Shown here: piece after piece, positions 47,502-58,716 of the stretch
Numbering within the stretch: the stretch's first letter is position 1
Layout of the letters: each line of letters starts with the position of its first letter
Assembly: GCA_023205875.1 (NCBI GenBank)
Contig: CP060754.1
Coordinates: forward strand, 372,001 to 436,000
Source: Chloropicon primus
Lineage: Eukaryota; Chlorophyta; Chloropicophyceae; Chloropicales; Chloropicaceae
Direction: 5' to 3'
Length of the DNA: 64,000 nucleotides
The notes under the pieces: generated by a model
Seen by the model: the letters and a program-made list of their open reading frames with translations, nothing else
Databases searched by the model: none
What the model was told of the DNA's origin: nothing
Translations under genes and position numbers: made by a program

Positions 47502-50495
47502 TTACTGGCTCGTCGCCTTCCTCGTCTTGTACCAGACCAGCTCCCTGTTGGCCGCCTTGACGAGCTCCTCAAAGTCCGTGCCCATGTACCGCCCCCACAT
47601 GGTGCTCCTTCTCCAGGTGGACGCCGGGAACGCGGGGCTGGAGAGGGCCTGCATGATCCTGGCGATGGCCCGCCCCGTCAGCATCGTGGGACCCTGCAGG
47701 AGGTGCCGGTTCCCCTGGATGAACACCCGCATGTCCCGGCGCATGAACTGGCTCACCTCCGTCGCCGCCGTCGTTTCGCGCTCCACCACCCCACCATGCT
47801 CCTCGGTGACGCCCTCAAAGTAGCCTCGGAGCCCAGCTTTCAGGACGGCGTCGTCCTCCCCGCCCTTCTCCTTCTCGCCCCCCTCTGACGCGGCCGCTTG
47901 CTTCTCCACCACCCCACGCAAGTAGTCGAGTCTGTGGAGCCCCTCTCTTGCGACCTCCGCCAGCCTCGCGGAGAGCTGCTGGGCCAGAGCCCTCTTCTTC
48001 TCCGGATCGTGGCAGATCTCGTAGCACAGGGCCGGGTCCTTCAGCCTGCACTCGGCGACCCGCGTGCGCTGCATGACGCGCATGTTATCCTGGATCTCCA
48101 AAAGGGACATCTTGCTCTCGGCCGCGAGCTTGGAGAGCTCCACGGTGTAGTGCCCACCCCTCTTGCTCGTCGCGCACCTCTTGATGTGCTCCACGAGGGG
48201 CAATTTGTCGGGCACGTCGCCGGTGTCGAAGAAGAACACGAAGTCACAAACGTGCCCCACCAAAGGCTGGAGAACCTTGACCAAACCGCTCGTTCCGTCC
48301 TCCTCCGATGCCATGTCCTCCAGGAAGGACAGCACGGTCTCGATCATGCCTTCCCTGATGTCGAGGCCCATGGAGGCCTCCTGCAGGGGCAAGATGCCTA
48401 TGGGGTTGCCGGCGCCCGTTGGATGGGCAATCGTTCTGCCGTTGAAAATTTTGCAAAGGAGGGAGTAGACGCAACTCTCGTCTGTGCCATCCGAATGGCA
48501 GAGCGACCTCAGCCTCTGGTACCCCTTTTGCGAGTAAAACATGTGGCACGTGGCTTCCCTGCCATCCCTCCCCGCTCTCCCGATCTGCTGGACATACTCC
48601 TCCACGCTCCTTGGCATCTCAGAGTGAACGACTGCGTCCACGTCGTGCTTGTCCAGGCCCATCCCAAACGCCACCGTCGCAGCCACGACTCGAATCTTAC
48701 CCTTGCAGAAGAGATCCTGGATGCGGTCCCTTTCCGTGCTTGTCATCTTGGCGTGGTAGGCCTTGGCGAGAACTCCGTTGGTGTAGAGGTGCGCAGCCAC
48801 CAGCTCTGCTTCCAGCTGGAAATTGCAGTAGATGATGACAGACTGCTTTGTCTCCAGGCTGCCCCCTGGCTTGAGCAAAGCCAGCACAGTGTTATTGAAG
48901 GTGTCTCCAATCAGCTCCGAGGCGCACAACCGCAGGTTGGAGCGGAGCGGGGGCATCTCCTTTACAACGCTGCTGTCGTCCAGTTTGAGCACCTTGCGAA
49001 TCGAGGAGATGGTTTTCGCGGTAGCAGTCGCCGTGAGAGCCAAAACCGTCTTCACCTTCAAGTCCTCGTACAGGATCCTCCCGAGGCGAAAATAGGCCGG
49101 ACGGAATGTGTGCCCCCACTCCGAGATGCAGTGGGCTTCGTCAATGCACACGAAAGGCGGGGCCTCCCCGATGCCCTGGAAGGCCTGCAGGAAAGCCTTG
49201 GAGGAAAGCCTCTCTGGCGAGATGAACACGATTTTGATCTTGTTCGAACGAATTCTCTCGAGCGTCCCCAGAGCCTCGGCGCTCGTCTGGCTGCTGCACA
49301 AGATCCCTTTGGGTATACTCTTCGGAAGCTTTGACATCTGGTCCTTCATGAGGGCGAGCAGGGGCGAAATCACGATGATTGGGGCCCGAGCCTCCGTCAC
49401 GAGGGCGGGAATTTGGTACAGCAGGGACTTCCCGTGTCCTGTCGGCATGATCGCGAGGGTCGACTTGCCTTGAAGAATCCTCTGGATGATCTTCAGCTGT
49501 CCTTCCCTGAACCCCTTGAACCCAAAGGTCTGCTCCAAGTGCTCTCTCACGAGCTCGTTCTCTTTGCCACCTGCCAGAGCCTCTCGCAGCTCCTCCACGG
49601 GCACGGCGGTCTCCTCCGTCTCCACGGGGGTTGGCTCGCCGACCCCTCCCTTGGCGCTGCCACCCCGAGCGGCCTCGTCGGTCTGGGGGCGCTGCCCTGC
49701 CACGCCCTCCGAGGCAACGTCGCCGTCGAGGAGCATGTCGAAGGGCTGAAAGTCTCTCTTCGTCCCGGCCTTCGACGGGCCTCCTCTTCTCCCCCCTCCC
49801 CGGGGGAGGCGTCCCGTCCTGCTGACCTGGCAGAAGTTGGAAGTCGTCACCTTCTTCGACCCCTTGCCGTAGCCCCCGGAACCCTTGAAGCGCTTGCGGT
49901 AAATGTTTTGCTTGCCCTTCTTCCTGGGCTTGTAGCTCGAGAGGGGCCTTGGGTTGTTCGGGTCTGACGCGGAGTACCTCGCCTTCCTGTTGTCCCACTT
50001 TTGCGGCTTTGGCGCGTCCTCCAAGATGTCCACGACTTGCGTGAACAAGCTCCCGAGGAAAGACGGCCCCTGCTCCGCGGTCCCAGGATTCGCTGCCCCG
50101 GCGCCTCCCCTCCTCTTCTTGCCTTCGCTCTCCTCGTCCTCGCCGGCGGGCGGTCTCCTCGGCCTCCTCTTCCGCGTCGCCGTCGAGAGGCTCAGCTTCT
50201 TGGCGCCGGGCAGCTTGCCGGAGCTTCGGCGCGGGATGGACATCACCCTGCTCGCCCTCTCGGGGCTCCCGGAGACGTGCGAGTCGTCGTCGGAGTCGTC
50301 CCCGCCCGTCGGGACACCCTTCGCGGTCGCACCTTCCTCGTCCCCGCGTCTCCACCTCTGCTTCAGGTTCGTGAGCTCCCTCAGCAGGATCCTCTGCTCC
50401 CCCGGTATCTCCTCCTTCCTCGGGTCCCTCCCGTTCGTCCTCTTGAAGTCCTCCCTCCACCCCACCAGCTTCGCCCTCAGCCTCGCCTCCTCCAT
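47502..50495 (-). CDS. RECQL4: RecQ helicase, RECQL4-like with Sld2 N-terminus
   Basis: The protein has 997 residues. Residues 1-50 (LRAKLVGWREDFKRTNGRDPRKEEI) match the Sld2-homology start of RECQL4, needed for replication origin firing. A basic disordered linker with several RG and KR patches follows. The helicase core starts near 330: FGFKGFREGQ, Walker A PTGHGKS, DEAH box IDEAHCISEWGH, LTATATAKT and QQIGRAGRDG. There is no RQC winged helix or HRDC domain I can see; the 300-residue end resembles the RECQL4-specific zinc domain region. It joins replication and repair. The ATG at 50495 is used as the Sld2 start. No intron. Confidence 0.88.
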   Translation of the reverse strand: MEEARLRAKLVGWREDFKRTNGRDPRKEEIPGEQRILLRELTNLKQRWRRGDEEGATAKGVPTGGDDSDDDSHVSGSPERASRVMSIPRRSSGKLPGAKKLSLSTATRKRRPRRPPAGEDEESEGKKRRGGAGAANPGTAEQGPSFLGSLFTQVVDILEDAPKPQKWDNRKARYSASDPNNPRPLSSYKPRKKGKQNIYRKRFKGSGGYGKGSKKVTTSNFCQVSRTGRLPRGGGRRGGPSKAGTKRDFQPFDMLLDGDVASEGVAGQRPQTDEAARGGSAKGGVGEPTPVETEETAVPVEELREALAGGKENELVREHLEQTFGFKGFREGQLKIIQRILQGKSTLAIMPTGHGKSLLYQIPALVTEARAPIIVISPLLALMKDQMSKLPKSIPKGILCSSQTSAEALGTLERIRSNKIKIVFISPERLSSKAFLQAFQGIGEAPPFVCIDEAHCISEWGHTFRPAYFRLGRILYEDLKVKTVLALTATATAKTISSIRKVLKLDDSSVVKEMPPLRSNLRLCASELIGDTFNNTVLALLKPGGSLETKQSVIIYCNFQLEAELVAAHLYTNGVLAKAYHAKMTSTERDRIQDLFCKGKIRVVAATVAFGMGLDKHDVDAVVHSEMPRSVEEYVQQIGRAGRDGREATCHMFYSQKGYQRLRSLCHSDGTDESCVYSLLCKIFNGRTIAHPTGAGNPIGILPLQEASMGLDIREGMIETVLSFLEDMASEEDGTSGLVKVLQPLVGHVCDFVFFFDTGDVPDKLPLVEHIKRCATSKRGGHYTVELSKLAAESKMSLLEIQDNMRVMQRTRVAECRLKDPALCYEICHDPEKKRALAQQLSARLAEVAREGLHRLDYLRGVVEKQAAASEGGEKEKGGEDDAVLKAGLRGYFEGVTEEHGGVVERETTAATEVSQFMRRDMRVFIQGNRHLLQGPTMLTGRAIARIMQALSSPAFPASTWRRSTMWGRYMGTDFEELVKAANRELVWYKTRKATSQ

Positions 50496-50991
50496 CACCG
50501 CCCAACGAGAAGAAGAACGAGAAGAAGAACCAGCCGAAGAGGCACACGCCACGCACACGCCCCGGCCGCGCGCCCTTCCTTCCTTCCAAAGCCAATGGAT
50601 CGGTCTCGGTCGCGGCGCGCGATCTGTCGCAAAAAAAATTAGCAGCTCGAGCTTGGCGCGTTTTTTTCTGTTTTCTGGCAGCAAGTAGAAAAGGCCACGG
50701 AGGAAGGGCAAAGGAAGGCTTTGGGGCTGTCGTGGTGGGTTGGTGGGTGGGTTGTGTTTGATGAGAGTGGGCGCGGCGGAGCGTGCGGGGGGAGCGGGAC
50801 GAAGAAGGACGACGAGGGCGAGTTGCGCGGCGGGGGGGCGAGCGAGAACGAGGGCGTGGGGAGGGCCGCCGGACACCAGGAGGGCTGTGACCCGGGGACA
50901 AGCTTGTCCGGGAAAGGAGAGGACCACCAGGGGGTTGAGAGTAGTTGCGGGGTCGAGGGCGCCTAAGTTCGCTTTCGGATCGTCCGAGGAG
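50496..50991. promoter_or_regulatory. Divergent promoter region, RECQL4 and PRPP synthetase
   Basis: No gene is supported in these 496 bp. The right half is G-rich with GGCGGGGGGGC near 50831, and the frame leading into the next gene is open but has no domain. Confidence 0.4.
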
Positions 50992-51963
50992 ATGGATCCC
51001 CAGAAGAAGAAGAAGTCGTGCCTGCTTTTCCACTCGCCTGACACGGCGCAGCTGGCGAAGAAGGTGGCGGATGCGAGCTCGAAGATAGAGCTCGGCGAGA
51101 TTGCTTGGAAGCATTTCGCGGACGGGTTTCCGAACCTCTTCATCAACAACGCCCAGAGCCTGAAGAATAGCCACGTGGCGTTCCTCGCGAGCTTCCACGA
51201 CCCTGCTCTGATCTTCGAGCAGCTCTCCATTATTTACGCCTTGCCGCGCATGTTCGTGGGCTCCTTCACCCTCGTCCTGCCGTTCTTCCCGACCGGAACG
51301 GCGGAGAGGATCGAGGCGGAGGGGGAGGTCGCCACCGCGTTCACCCTGGCGCGGATCCTGTCCAACATACCCCTGTCCCGTGGCGGGCCGACCTCCCTGG
51401 TCATATTCGACATCCATGCCCTCCAGGAGCGCTTCTACTTTGGGGACACCGTGCTGCCGCTCTTCGAGAGCGGGATCCCGCTGCTGAAGGCGGAGCTCCT
51501 GAGGCACGCGAGCGACGGGGAGGACTTCGTGATCGCATACCCGGACGAGGGTGCGTGGAAGAGGTTCCACATGTTCTTCCCCGACTACCCCGAGGTTATT
51601 TGCACTAAAGTCCGTGATGGCGACGCGAGAATCGTCAGGCTCAAGGAGGGCAGCCCGCAGGGGAAGCACGTCGTCATTGTGGACGACCTCGTGCAGTCGG
51701 GAGGCACGCTCATCGAGTGCCAGAAGGTTCTGGCGGACCATGGGGCCAAGCACGTGAGCGCCTACGTCACCCACGGCGTTTTCCCCAAGGAGTCGTGGAG
51801 AAAGTTCGCGGCCATGGTGGACTCGGGAAACGGCGCTAAGGACGGGTTCAGGTACTTTTGGCTCACGGACTCGTGCCCCCAGACCGCAAAGGTGGTCGAG
51901 AACACCAAGCCGTTTTACCTCCTGTCCCTGGCGGAGCCTATCGCGTCAGCGCTCGAAATATGA
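50992..51963 (+). CDS. PRS4: Ribose-phosphate pyrophosphokinase, plant PRS3/PRS4-like
   Basis: The protein has 323 residues. It makes PRPP from ribose 5-phosphate and ATP for nucleotides, His and Trp. The start [35 protein letters not shown]-type stretch (FPTGTAERI), [11 protein letters not shown] and the PRPP loop [17 protein letters not shown] (about residues 228-244) match the phosphate-independent class of plants. The motif [10 protein letters not shown] differs from the VDDMIDTAGT of the bacterial and animal class. There is no obvious transit peptide, so it is probably cytosolic like plant PRS4. The ATG at 50992 is chosen by family start. Confidence 0.92.
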   Translation: MDPQKKKKSCLLFHSPDTAQLAKKVADASSKIELGEIAWKHFADGFPNLFINNAQSLKNSHVAFLASFHDPALIFEQLSIIYALPRMFVGSFTLVLPFFPTGTAERIEAEGEVATAFTLARILSNIPLSRGGPTSLVIFDIHALQERFYFGDTVLPLFESGIPLLKAELLRHASDGEDFVIAYPDEGAWKRFHMFFPDYPEVICTKVRDGDARIVRLKEGSPQGKHVVIVDDLVQSGGTLIECQKVLADHGAKHVSAYVTHGVFPKESWRKFAAMVDSGNGAKDGFRYFWLTDSCPQTAKVVENTKPFYLLSLAEPIASALEI

Positions 51964-52228
51964 GAGAAGAAGGCGTCCGTTCTATTAACAATCAGAGAAG
52001 TTGTAAACAAAAACCCTACAAAAAGGGCAAACTTGGAGGAGGAGGCTCTTAAACCCCCGCACCTCCACCACCTTCCCTCCCCCTTGCCCCTCCTGTCCCC
52101 AACATCCATCCTCCTGCCCTCCAGCCAGCAGCCTCCTGCCTCGAATGGAGGAGCAGCCTCTGCGCAAGAGCTGAGGGAGGGAGAAGGGAGTGTCGGTGTC
52201 CGCAGGCGCGCACACTGTGTGGAACGAG

Positions 52229-55200
52229 ATGGGTCGGGGCGAGCACAAGACGAACGGAGGGGGGAGCGCGGGCCCACGGCTGGATATTCCCATGGCGCCC
52301 ACGCTCAGGCCGACGAAAGAGGAGTTCAAGAACCCCCTCCAGTACATCCGAGGAATCAGGAACCAGGGCTATCACAAGTACGGGATAGTCAAGATAGTCC
52401 CGCCCGAGGGCTGGCGACCGCCGTTTGCGATCAACAAGGAGACGTTCAAGTTCAGCACGAGGGTCCAGTCTATCAATGAGCTCCAGAGGCGGCACATCAT
52501 AGCGGCAAAGTCGCAAGCTTTTTCCAGGAAGGTGAGTCCGTATGCCGCAACTCACCTCGAGCACTCTCCCCTCTTCCGCGCTTATTTCTGACTTTTGCTT
52601 CGGTCTTCCGCGCGGTTGCCCTTTGCTTCCTTCCGAACCAACAGCTGGACGCGTTTCATCGCTCAAGAGGACAGAAACCGCCCAAGATGCCCATCATGTA
52701 CGGTCAAAAGATCAACGTGTTCAAGCTCTACTGTGCCGTGCTGAAGAGGGGAGGGTACGAGAGCGTCACGCAGAACAAGAAGTGGAAGGAGGTCGGGAAG
52801 CTCGTGTGCTCGAAGCACAAGCAAATCACGAACCTGTCGTTCCTCGTTCGTGTTGCTTACGAGAGGTCGCTCCTGGACTTCGAGACGTATGTTGAAGAGT
52901 GCTGCGAGTATCTCAAGCAGGACACTTCACACCTGGACGCTCTCTCTCACGTCTGCGTGTCTGGCGACAGGGTTGAGGAGAAGCCGTCCAACGGAGACTC
53001 TGTCCTGGTCAAGGTGGAGGCGGAGGAGCTGACAGGCAGCCCTATGAAGAGGCCAAGGTTAGACGGGCAGGGCGAGGACACGGAACTGGAGGCACTTGAC
53101 GGGCTCATAGGATTGACGACGACGGCGAACGGCAGTCACCCCATGCCCGTCAAGGAGGAGGAGGAGGCGGGGTACGAACTAGAGGAGGCGGGGGAGGAGA
53201 AGGTGAAGGTCCAGTCGAAAGTCGAAATGATTTCCGACGTCAACGGCATGGACATGGATTTCATTGACCACATGCTCCCCAAGGGCGCTGCGGACAACGA
53301 AGAGTCCCTGAATTTGGATGAGGTGTTTTGCGAGCTCTGCGGTGGCGGGGCTCACGAGGACCAGATCATCTTGTGCGACAAGTGCGACAAGGGGTTCCAT
53401 ACTTTTTGCCTCGCGCCGCCTCTGGAAAGCATCCCAACGGGAGACTGGTGCTGCCCTCACTGCATCACTTCTGCGACGGATGACTTGGCGTTCACGGAGG
53501 GTTCTGATTTCACGGTGGAAGAGTTCCAAAAGATGGATAAACAGTTTCAGACGACTTGGTTCAGCTCCAAAGGGATCGCGAACAAGCCAACTTGGTGGGA
53601 AGTCGAGGACGAGTTTTGGGACATCGTGGAAAACTCAGACGAGCCTTGTGAAGTGTTTTACGGTGCGGACCTTGATTCGGGCAAGCTAGGGAGCGGCTTC
53701 CCGCACGAGAGGCATGGATTCACGGGCCAGTACGCGGAGTCCCCGTGGAACCTGAACAACCTTCCCAAGCTGGGTGGAAAGTATTGCTCCATGCTTCGCC
53801 ATGTCACCGATAACATCAATGGTGTCATCGTCCCTTGGGTCTATATGGGGATGACATTCTCGAGCTTCTGCTGGCACGTCGAGGATCACATGTTTTACAG
53901 CATCAATTACAACCACGTCGGGAACCCAAAAGTGTGGTACGGGGTCCCTTCGAACAGCGCTCTGGCATTTGAAGACGTCTTCAGGAACTACATGCCCGAG
54001 CAGTTCAAGCTGCAGCCTGACCTGCTGTTCCAGCTGGTCACGATGCTCTCGCCTCGGATTTTGAAATCGGCTTCAGTGCCTGTCTACCGGGCAGTGCAAG
54101 AGGAGGGAAGCTTTGTGATCACCTTCCCTCGAGCGTACCACGGTGGATTCAACTCAGGATTCAACTGTGCAGAGGCTGTGAACTTTGCGCCTGCGGACTG
54201 GTTCGACTACGATCAGGACTCGATAGAGAGGTACAGAGAATACAGGAGGAACCCTGTGCTGTCACACGAGGCACTGCTGTGCAAAGTGTGTGAAGTCGAT
54301 GAAAGCCCCGTTACTGCTGCATCGATTCACGTGCACTTGAAGGAAATGATTCTGAAAGAAGCGGCGCTGAGGCAAGATGGTCTCCTGTACGCCAAGACCT
54401 TCAAGAAGGTGAGCTGTACATCGTGCAACCCAGGTTCAGGGTTTGGGGACGATGACGCAGAGTGCTCCATCTGCAAGCAGTACATGCACTTGAGTGCCTG
54501 CACGTGCAAATGCACTCCTGGCTACTCTGTGTGCCTGGAGGACGTGGAGAGGATGTGCTCTTGTGATCCCTCGGATAGGACGTTTGTGTACCGCAGAACG
54601 ATGGCAGAGCTGGAGGACATGTATGCAAGTGTGCTGTCTAGACTGGAGGGGTGTGATGTAAAAAAGAAGATGTCCGAAGAATTCGGCAAGTACGTGTCCG
54701 AGAGTCCTAGAAGGGTTCGAGAGGCTGAGATGTGGTCTAAAGCGGCGAGGGATATGCTGAGGAAGGGAAATGCGAGCAAGAGGGGGGTGGAGGAGCACAT
54801 CGAGGATGCAGACAAGTTTCTGTGGGGTGGCCACGCGATGGATGAGGTCAGAAATCTCGTTGGAGAGCTCAACGGGGTTTTGGAGTGGGGTCGAGAGATT
54901 TCAAGGTGCTTGTCGTCGGCAAGACGCGGGAGGAAACTTGATTTTGTGAAAACAAATGAGCTCATGAGTGCCAGTCCCAAGCCCCTTGATGTGGACTTGG
55001 GCAGGTTAGAGGTCTGGGTGAGTGATAGCAACTCCCTAAGTGAGAGAGCAAAGGCTGCTCTGGATCCCGAGGAAGGAAAGGAACTTGCTTTTCAGGAAGT
55101 GCAGGAATTGCTCAAGGCATGCAATCGTTGCCCTGTCATTCCTTGCTTGCTAGGTGACTTGTCGGCCGCAGTAAACACGGTGGAGGAGTGGTGCGGCGAA

Positions 55201-56232
55201 GTGGATGAGTTTCTTCGCCAGAAGGCCAAGCCTCCTTTCTCTGCATTGACCTCCCTCTCCAAGCGGGGCCTCGCAAAGCTTCCGGATTGGACCGTGCTGG
55301 AGAAGGACAGACTGGCCGAGGCCTTGTATGACGTGGAGGCCTTTGAGAAGGAGGCAGAAGCAACGACGGGTGGGAGAGCTCCAACAGTAGAGGATCTCGA
55401 GAGGCTTGCCAAGGCTGGAAGGGCTCTACCAGTGATGGTTCCATCTTATGCGGAAGTTCAGCGCAGGCTGGAAGAGGTGAGAGGCTGGCTGGAAGAAGTG
55501 AACGATGTTCCAGTGGAAGACGAGGAGGAGGAAGGAGCGACGACGGAGCTGGTGGAGGACCTGCAGGAATCCAAGAGATCGCTGAGGTCACTGGAGGAAC
55601 GTCTATCTCAAAGAGAAGTGAGGGTGAAGGCCCTCCGCCAGCACATCCGTCGTGGTGAGCGTATCCCTTGTGATCTGGCCGGGAGGATAGAGGTGCTGAG
55701 GAGCCAGCTTGGCGGACTTGAGGAGGGGATGACCAAGCTGGAGGAGAGAGTAAGAAATTTGAGGCGCTGGGTGAGAGAGAAGGAGCGTGAACGCAAGGAG
55801 TTAGAGAGGATGGAGAGGGAGAGGGAGTGGGAGAGGAAGGTGGACGAGTGCATTATGGGTGAACTTCATACGGGGAAGTGGGATGAGGCCTCTGAGCTTT
55901 TGGAACAGGGCATGAAGGCTTCTTACGACAAAGTAAGGCTGAGTGAACTCGTCGCGAAGATCCGAGCCCTGGTGTCCTCTCTGATCTCGTTTGGGAGAAA
56001 GTTTTACTTCTTTCCTACGCGCAGCTGGGGTGCCAAGAAGGGGGTCAGAGCAAAGAGAACAGCGAGGAGGAGCAGTAGGATGCGCACTAGATTGAGATTC
56101 AACAACACCTCGGGATGTGAGTTTTACGTCTCACGACGTGTCCGCCAGCAGTTTGCTATCGATGTGCAAAGGGAGCTCACGCCCCTCGTGGAGTTCGAGA
56201 TGGACTGGACCAGCTGGAAGTTACTCCTCTAA
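52229..56232 (+). CDS. KDM5: KDM5/JARID1-type histone H3K4 demethylase
   Basis: Two exons are read: 52229-52531 and 52645-56232, giving 1,296 residues. The 113-bp intron (GTGAGT to CAACAG, phase 0) separates JmjN from ARID. Domain order: JmjN (APTLRPTKEEFKNP), ARID (NVFKLYCAVLKRGGYESV), a PHD finger near 330-376 (CELCGG ... CDKCDKGFHTFC), JmjC with iron ligands His512, Glu514 and His600 (the 88-residue spacing of animal KDM5), a C5HC2 zinc finger (CKVCEVDE ... CMH-type cysteines), and the PLU-1 helical region. It removes methyl groups from H3K4 with Fe(II) and 2-oxoglutarate. The second and third PHD fingers of animal KDM5 are not seen; the end is a unique basic tail (KRTARRSSRMRTRLR). Confidence 0.93.
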
Positions 56233-56420
56233 TGATGCTTGATGTTTTTTTATCTTCGCTTATGGATTTTTTTTGTATACGATGATTTGATATACGATGA
56301 TGAAATTTGACTCTGGGCCCACAGATTCTGTTCCTGCTGTTCACGAGTCCTGGCGCAGTTTGGGACCAGCCTGCGCACAGTCGTCAGCCCTTGCGCCTGC
56401 TCTCGTGCGGTGGCGGCGAA

Positions 56421-58448
56421 ATGCCTCTCGAGCTCTTCACGAGCACCTCGGGATTGGACGCCTTGGCCTGCGGGTCAGAGCATTTGGCTCTGGCTTCACA
56501 CGGTCAAGTTTTTACCTGGGGGAGGAGCCATGGAGGTCGCCTCGGCCTGGGAGAGACCAAGGCAGCTAGGGTAGAAGTCCCCACGAGGGTGAACCTGGCA
56601 CGCGGGGAGAGAATAAAGGGCGTTGCCTGCGGAAACACGGTCACGGTATGCGTGACGGAGAGAGGGAAAGTGATATCGTGGGGGAGGGACACGGGCAAGC
56701 TTTGGGGGAGCCTCGAGCCCATTGACCCGGCTGAGCGCGGAGCACCGTACCAGCAGGCTCTCCCGTGGAAGCCGTACTACATAAGAATGCCAACGAAGGT
56801 GGCGAGCGTGTATTGTGGGTTTGAGTTCAGCATCGCAGTGACAGAGAATGCGACGCTGCTGGGCTGGGGGGAGAACAACAAGGGGCAATTGGGCTTTGAG
56901 ACCACGGGCCCCGTGAGGCGCCCGACCTTCATCGAGATTGAGGAGATGAACGAGTACGGGGACGGCGACCAGTACATCACCTCTGTCGCGTGTGGAGCCA
57001 ACCACGTGTGCGCGGTGGACAACGAGGGGAACCTCTACTCCTGGGGGGACAACGAGTTTGGGCAGTGTGGTCAGGAGCACTGGGACCCGATAGCTGTCCC
57101 AGGGCGGGTGAGGGGTCAGCTCGAGGGACTCAAGGTGCACAGCGTGTCGTGCGGCCAGCACACTCTTGCCATTGCGGGGCCAAAGAAGTCCCTTTACAGT
57201 TGGGGTTCTGGTACCCGAGGCCAGCTGGGTCACGGGACGGAGCAAGATAGCAACGCTCCCAGGCAGGTGGCATCCCTGAGCGACCTGAAATTCGAGGATA
57301 TCCACTGCGGAGAGTACCACTCCCTCGCTGTGACGAGGGACAGCCTCGTTTACACTTGGGGCAGCAACATATTTGGGGAGCTGACCCAGGGAAGCAAGGG
57401 CAGCCTGAGGAAGGTGGCGTGCTACACGGAACCGCAGTACAGGGGAAAGAACTTGCAAGATGGATCCTCTGGCCATGACGCGAGCACGTCCGGCAGAGGC
57501 GCGGGCGCGAGTGCCGCGGACTTCAAGATGAGATTCGCGTGCGGCGGGGTCAACACACTGGCGGTGAAGTGCTCTGAGAGGCTGCAAGGAAGGGAAGGAG
57601 CCGCCACTACTCCGATTCGATCGACCTTGGGGGGTTCGACGGGTGCTAGGTCGTCGTCGAGGAGGTCTGCGGCCGACAGAATCCAGGATCTGTCCTCGCA
57701 GCGGCTCCTGCGGACAGGTGATGCAGGGGAGAGATCCCCTTTCAAAGTGAGTCCTGAGATGGCCTTCTTTCCTGTCCCTCCCAAGGAAGAGTGCAAATCG
57801 ACGCTGGCTCTGCGGGAGATCAAGAAGAAGAGGCACAGAAAGGCGCTGCAGATGTACAGGAATGTCAAGAGCGATGTGACGAAGAACGGCAGGTCCTCCT
57901 CCTCCTCCCAAAGGGGCGGAGACTTCTTGAGTTCGTCCTTACGTTTCGACGGGAATTCCCTCGAGACCATTTTCAACGACATCGTGCTGACCCCAAGCGA
58001 CTCCTTCACGGATTGGAGGGCCAACAGCTCTGTGGAGAAGGCCACCAGTCACATCAAGAACGCGTCCATGTCCATTGCGAAGGCCGCATTGTCCCTGGAC
58101 GTGGACGCCGTGGAGGAAACCACGACCCAACAACCGTTGAGCTCGACGGAGAAGAGAGAAATCATGCAAATCTCGACGGAGATCAAGAAGCACATCGAGA
58201 GGTATCACGGGAAAATCGTCGACATGCCGGCCACTCCACGGAAGGGGGAGGACCTGGACAGCTACTACGAGGCAGTGGCGTACCAGGCCCACGCAGCTGC
58301 CTCGAGAATCCTGCAACAGATGCAGGGAATGCGGCTCATGTACGAGGATTTGTCGTCCGCCGTGTCCTCCATGGACAGCGACAACCCGGACGAGCACATG
58401 ATAGACTACCTGGTGACGAACCTTTCCAAGCACGCCATTAACATATGA
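56421..58448 (+). CDS. RCC1-repeat protein with helical C-terminus
   Basis: The protein has about 675 residues. The N-terminal half is an RCC1 propeller of about seven blades (QVFTWGRSHGGRLGLG, VISWGRDTG, LLGWGENNKGQLG, LYSWGDNEFGQCG, LYSWGSGTRGQLGHG, VYTWGSNIFGELTQG). The C-terminal half is Ser-rich and then helical (HIERYHGKIVD, YQAHAAASRILQQMQG), without a named domain. No signal peptide is seen. The ATG at 56421 is the first in the frame; sequence before it also reads sensibly for 38 codons, so a short 5' exon may be missed. It lies 188 bp after the KDM5 stop on the same strand. Function unknown; it is distinct from the RCC1 protein at 13.2 kb. Confidence 0.8.
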   Translation: MPLELFTSTSGLDALACGSEHLALASHGQVFTWGRSHGGRLGLGETKAARVEVPTRVNLARGERIKGVACGNTVTVCVTERGKVISWGRDTGKLWGSLEPIDPAERGAPYQQALPWKPYYIRMPTKVASVYCGFEFSIAVTENATLLGWGENNKGQLGFETTGPVRRPTFIEIEEMNEYGDGDQYITSVACGANHVCAVDNEGNLYSWGDNEFGQCGQEHWDPIAVPGRVRGQLEGLKVHSVSCGQHTLAIAGPKKSLYSWGSGTRGQLGHGTEQDSNAPRQVASLSDLKFEDIHCGEYHSLAVTRDSLVYTWGSNIFGELTQGSKGSLRKVACYTEPQYRGKNLQDGSSGHDASTSGRGAGASAADFKMRFACGGVNTLAVKCSERLQGREGAATTPIRSTLGGSTGARSSSRRSAADRIQDLSSQRLLRTGDAGERSPFKVSPEMAFFPVPPKEECKSTLALREIKKKRHRKALQMYRNVKSDVTKNGRSSSSSQRGGDFLSSSLRFDGNSLETIFNDIVLTPSDSFTDWRANSSVEKATSHIKNASMSIAKAALSLDVDAVEETTTQQPLSSTEKREIMQISTEIKKHIERYHGKIVDMPATPRKGEDLDSYYEAVAYQAHAAASRILQQMQGMRLMYEDLSSAVSSMDSDNPDEHMIDYLVTNLSKHAINI

Positions 58449-58485
58449 CCATGCATGATGTATCAAAACTGTAATGTAACACACT

Positions 58486-58716
58486 TTAAGTCTGCAGACC
58501 CTTGTCGTCCTTTTCCAGCGTCCGGATCAGGTGGTGAAGCCTGTTGGACTCGGCGTAAAGGGACGCGAAGGAGGAAAGGTTGTCGATCACGATGGAGGCC
58601 GCATCCATCACTCGCCCGAATGCTGTGGCCGCCTGGGTCATCACCCCGAGCTCGATCTGATTCTTAAAATAGGGATTGCTCAAGACCAAGGTCGGGATGA
58701 GAATCGTGAGGTACCT
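58486..58716 (-). pseudogene. Orphan terminal exon of an ABCD/SbmA-type ABC transporter
   Basis: The 76 codons read RYLTILIPTLVLSNPYFKNQ, IELGVMTQAATAFGRVMDA and IVIDNLSSFASLYAESNRL, then a stop. These match the last transmembrane helices of the SbmA/BacA and peroxisomal ABCD family (VxPxYFxxxIELGVxxQAxxAFG). A typical TTTTCGTACAG acceptor sits just before, at 58727-58717. The rest of such a transporter should lie upstream on the minus strand, but only 241 bp remain before the divergent sorting-receptor gene, and I see no coding exon there. No nucleotide-binding domain is present. It is likely a truncated copy left by duplication or rearrangement. Confidence 0.65.

Noticed and set aside
49141-51774. 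Minus-strand frame of 877 codons over RECQL4 and PRPP synthetase
   Set aside because: It crosses two well-supported genes in other frames and reads low-complexity Arg/Gly/Glu sequence without motifs.
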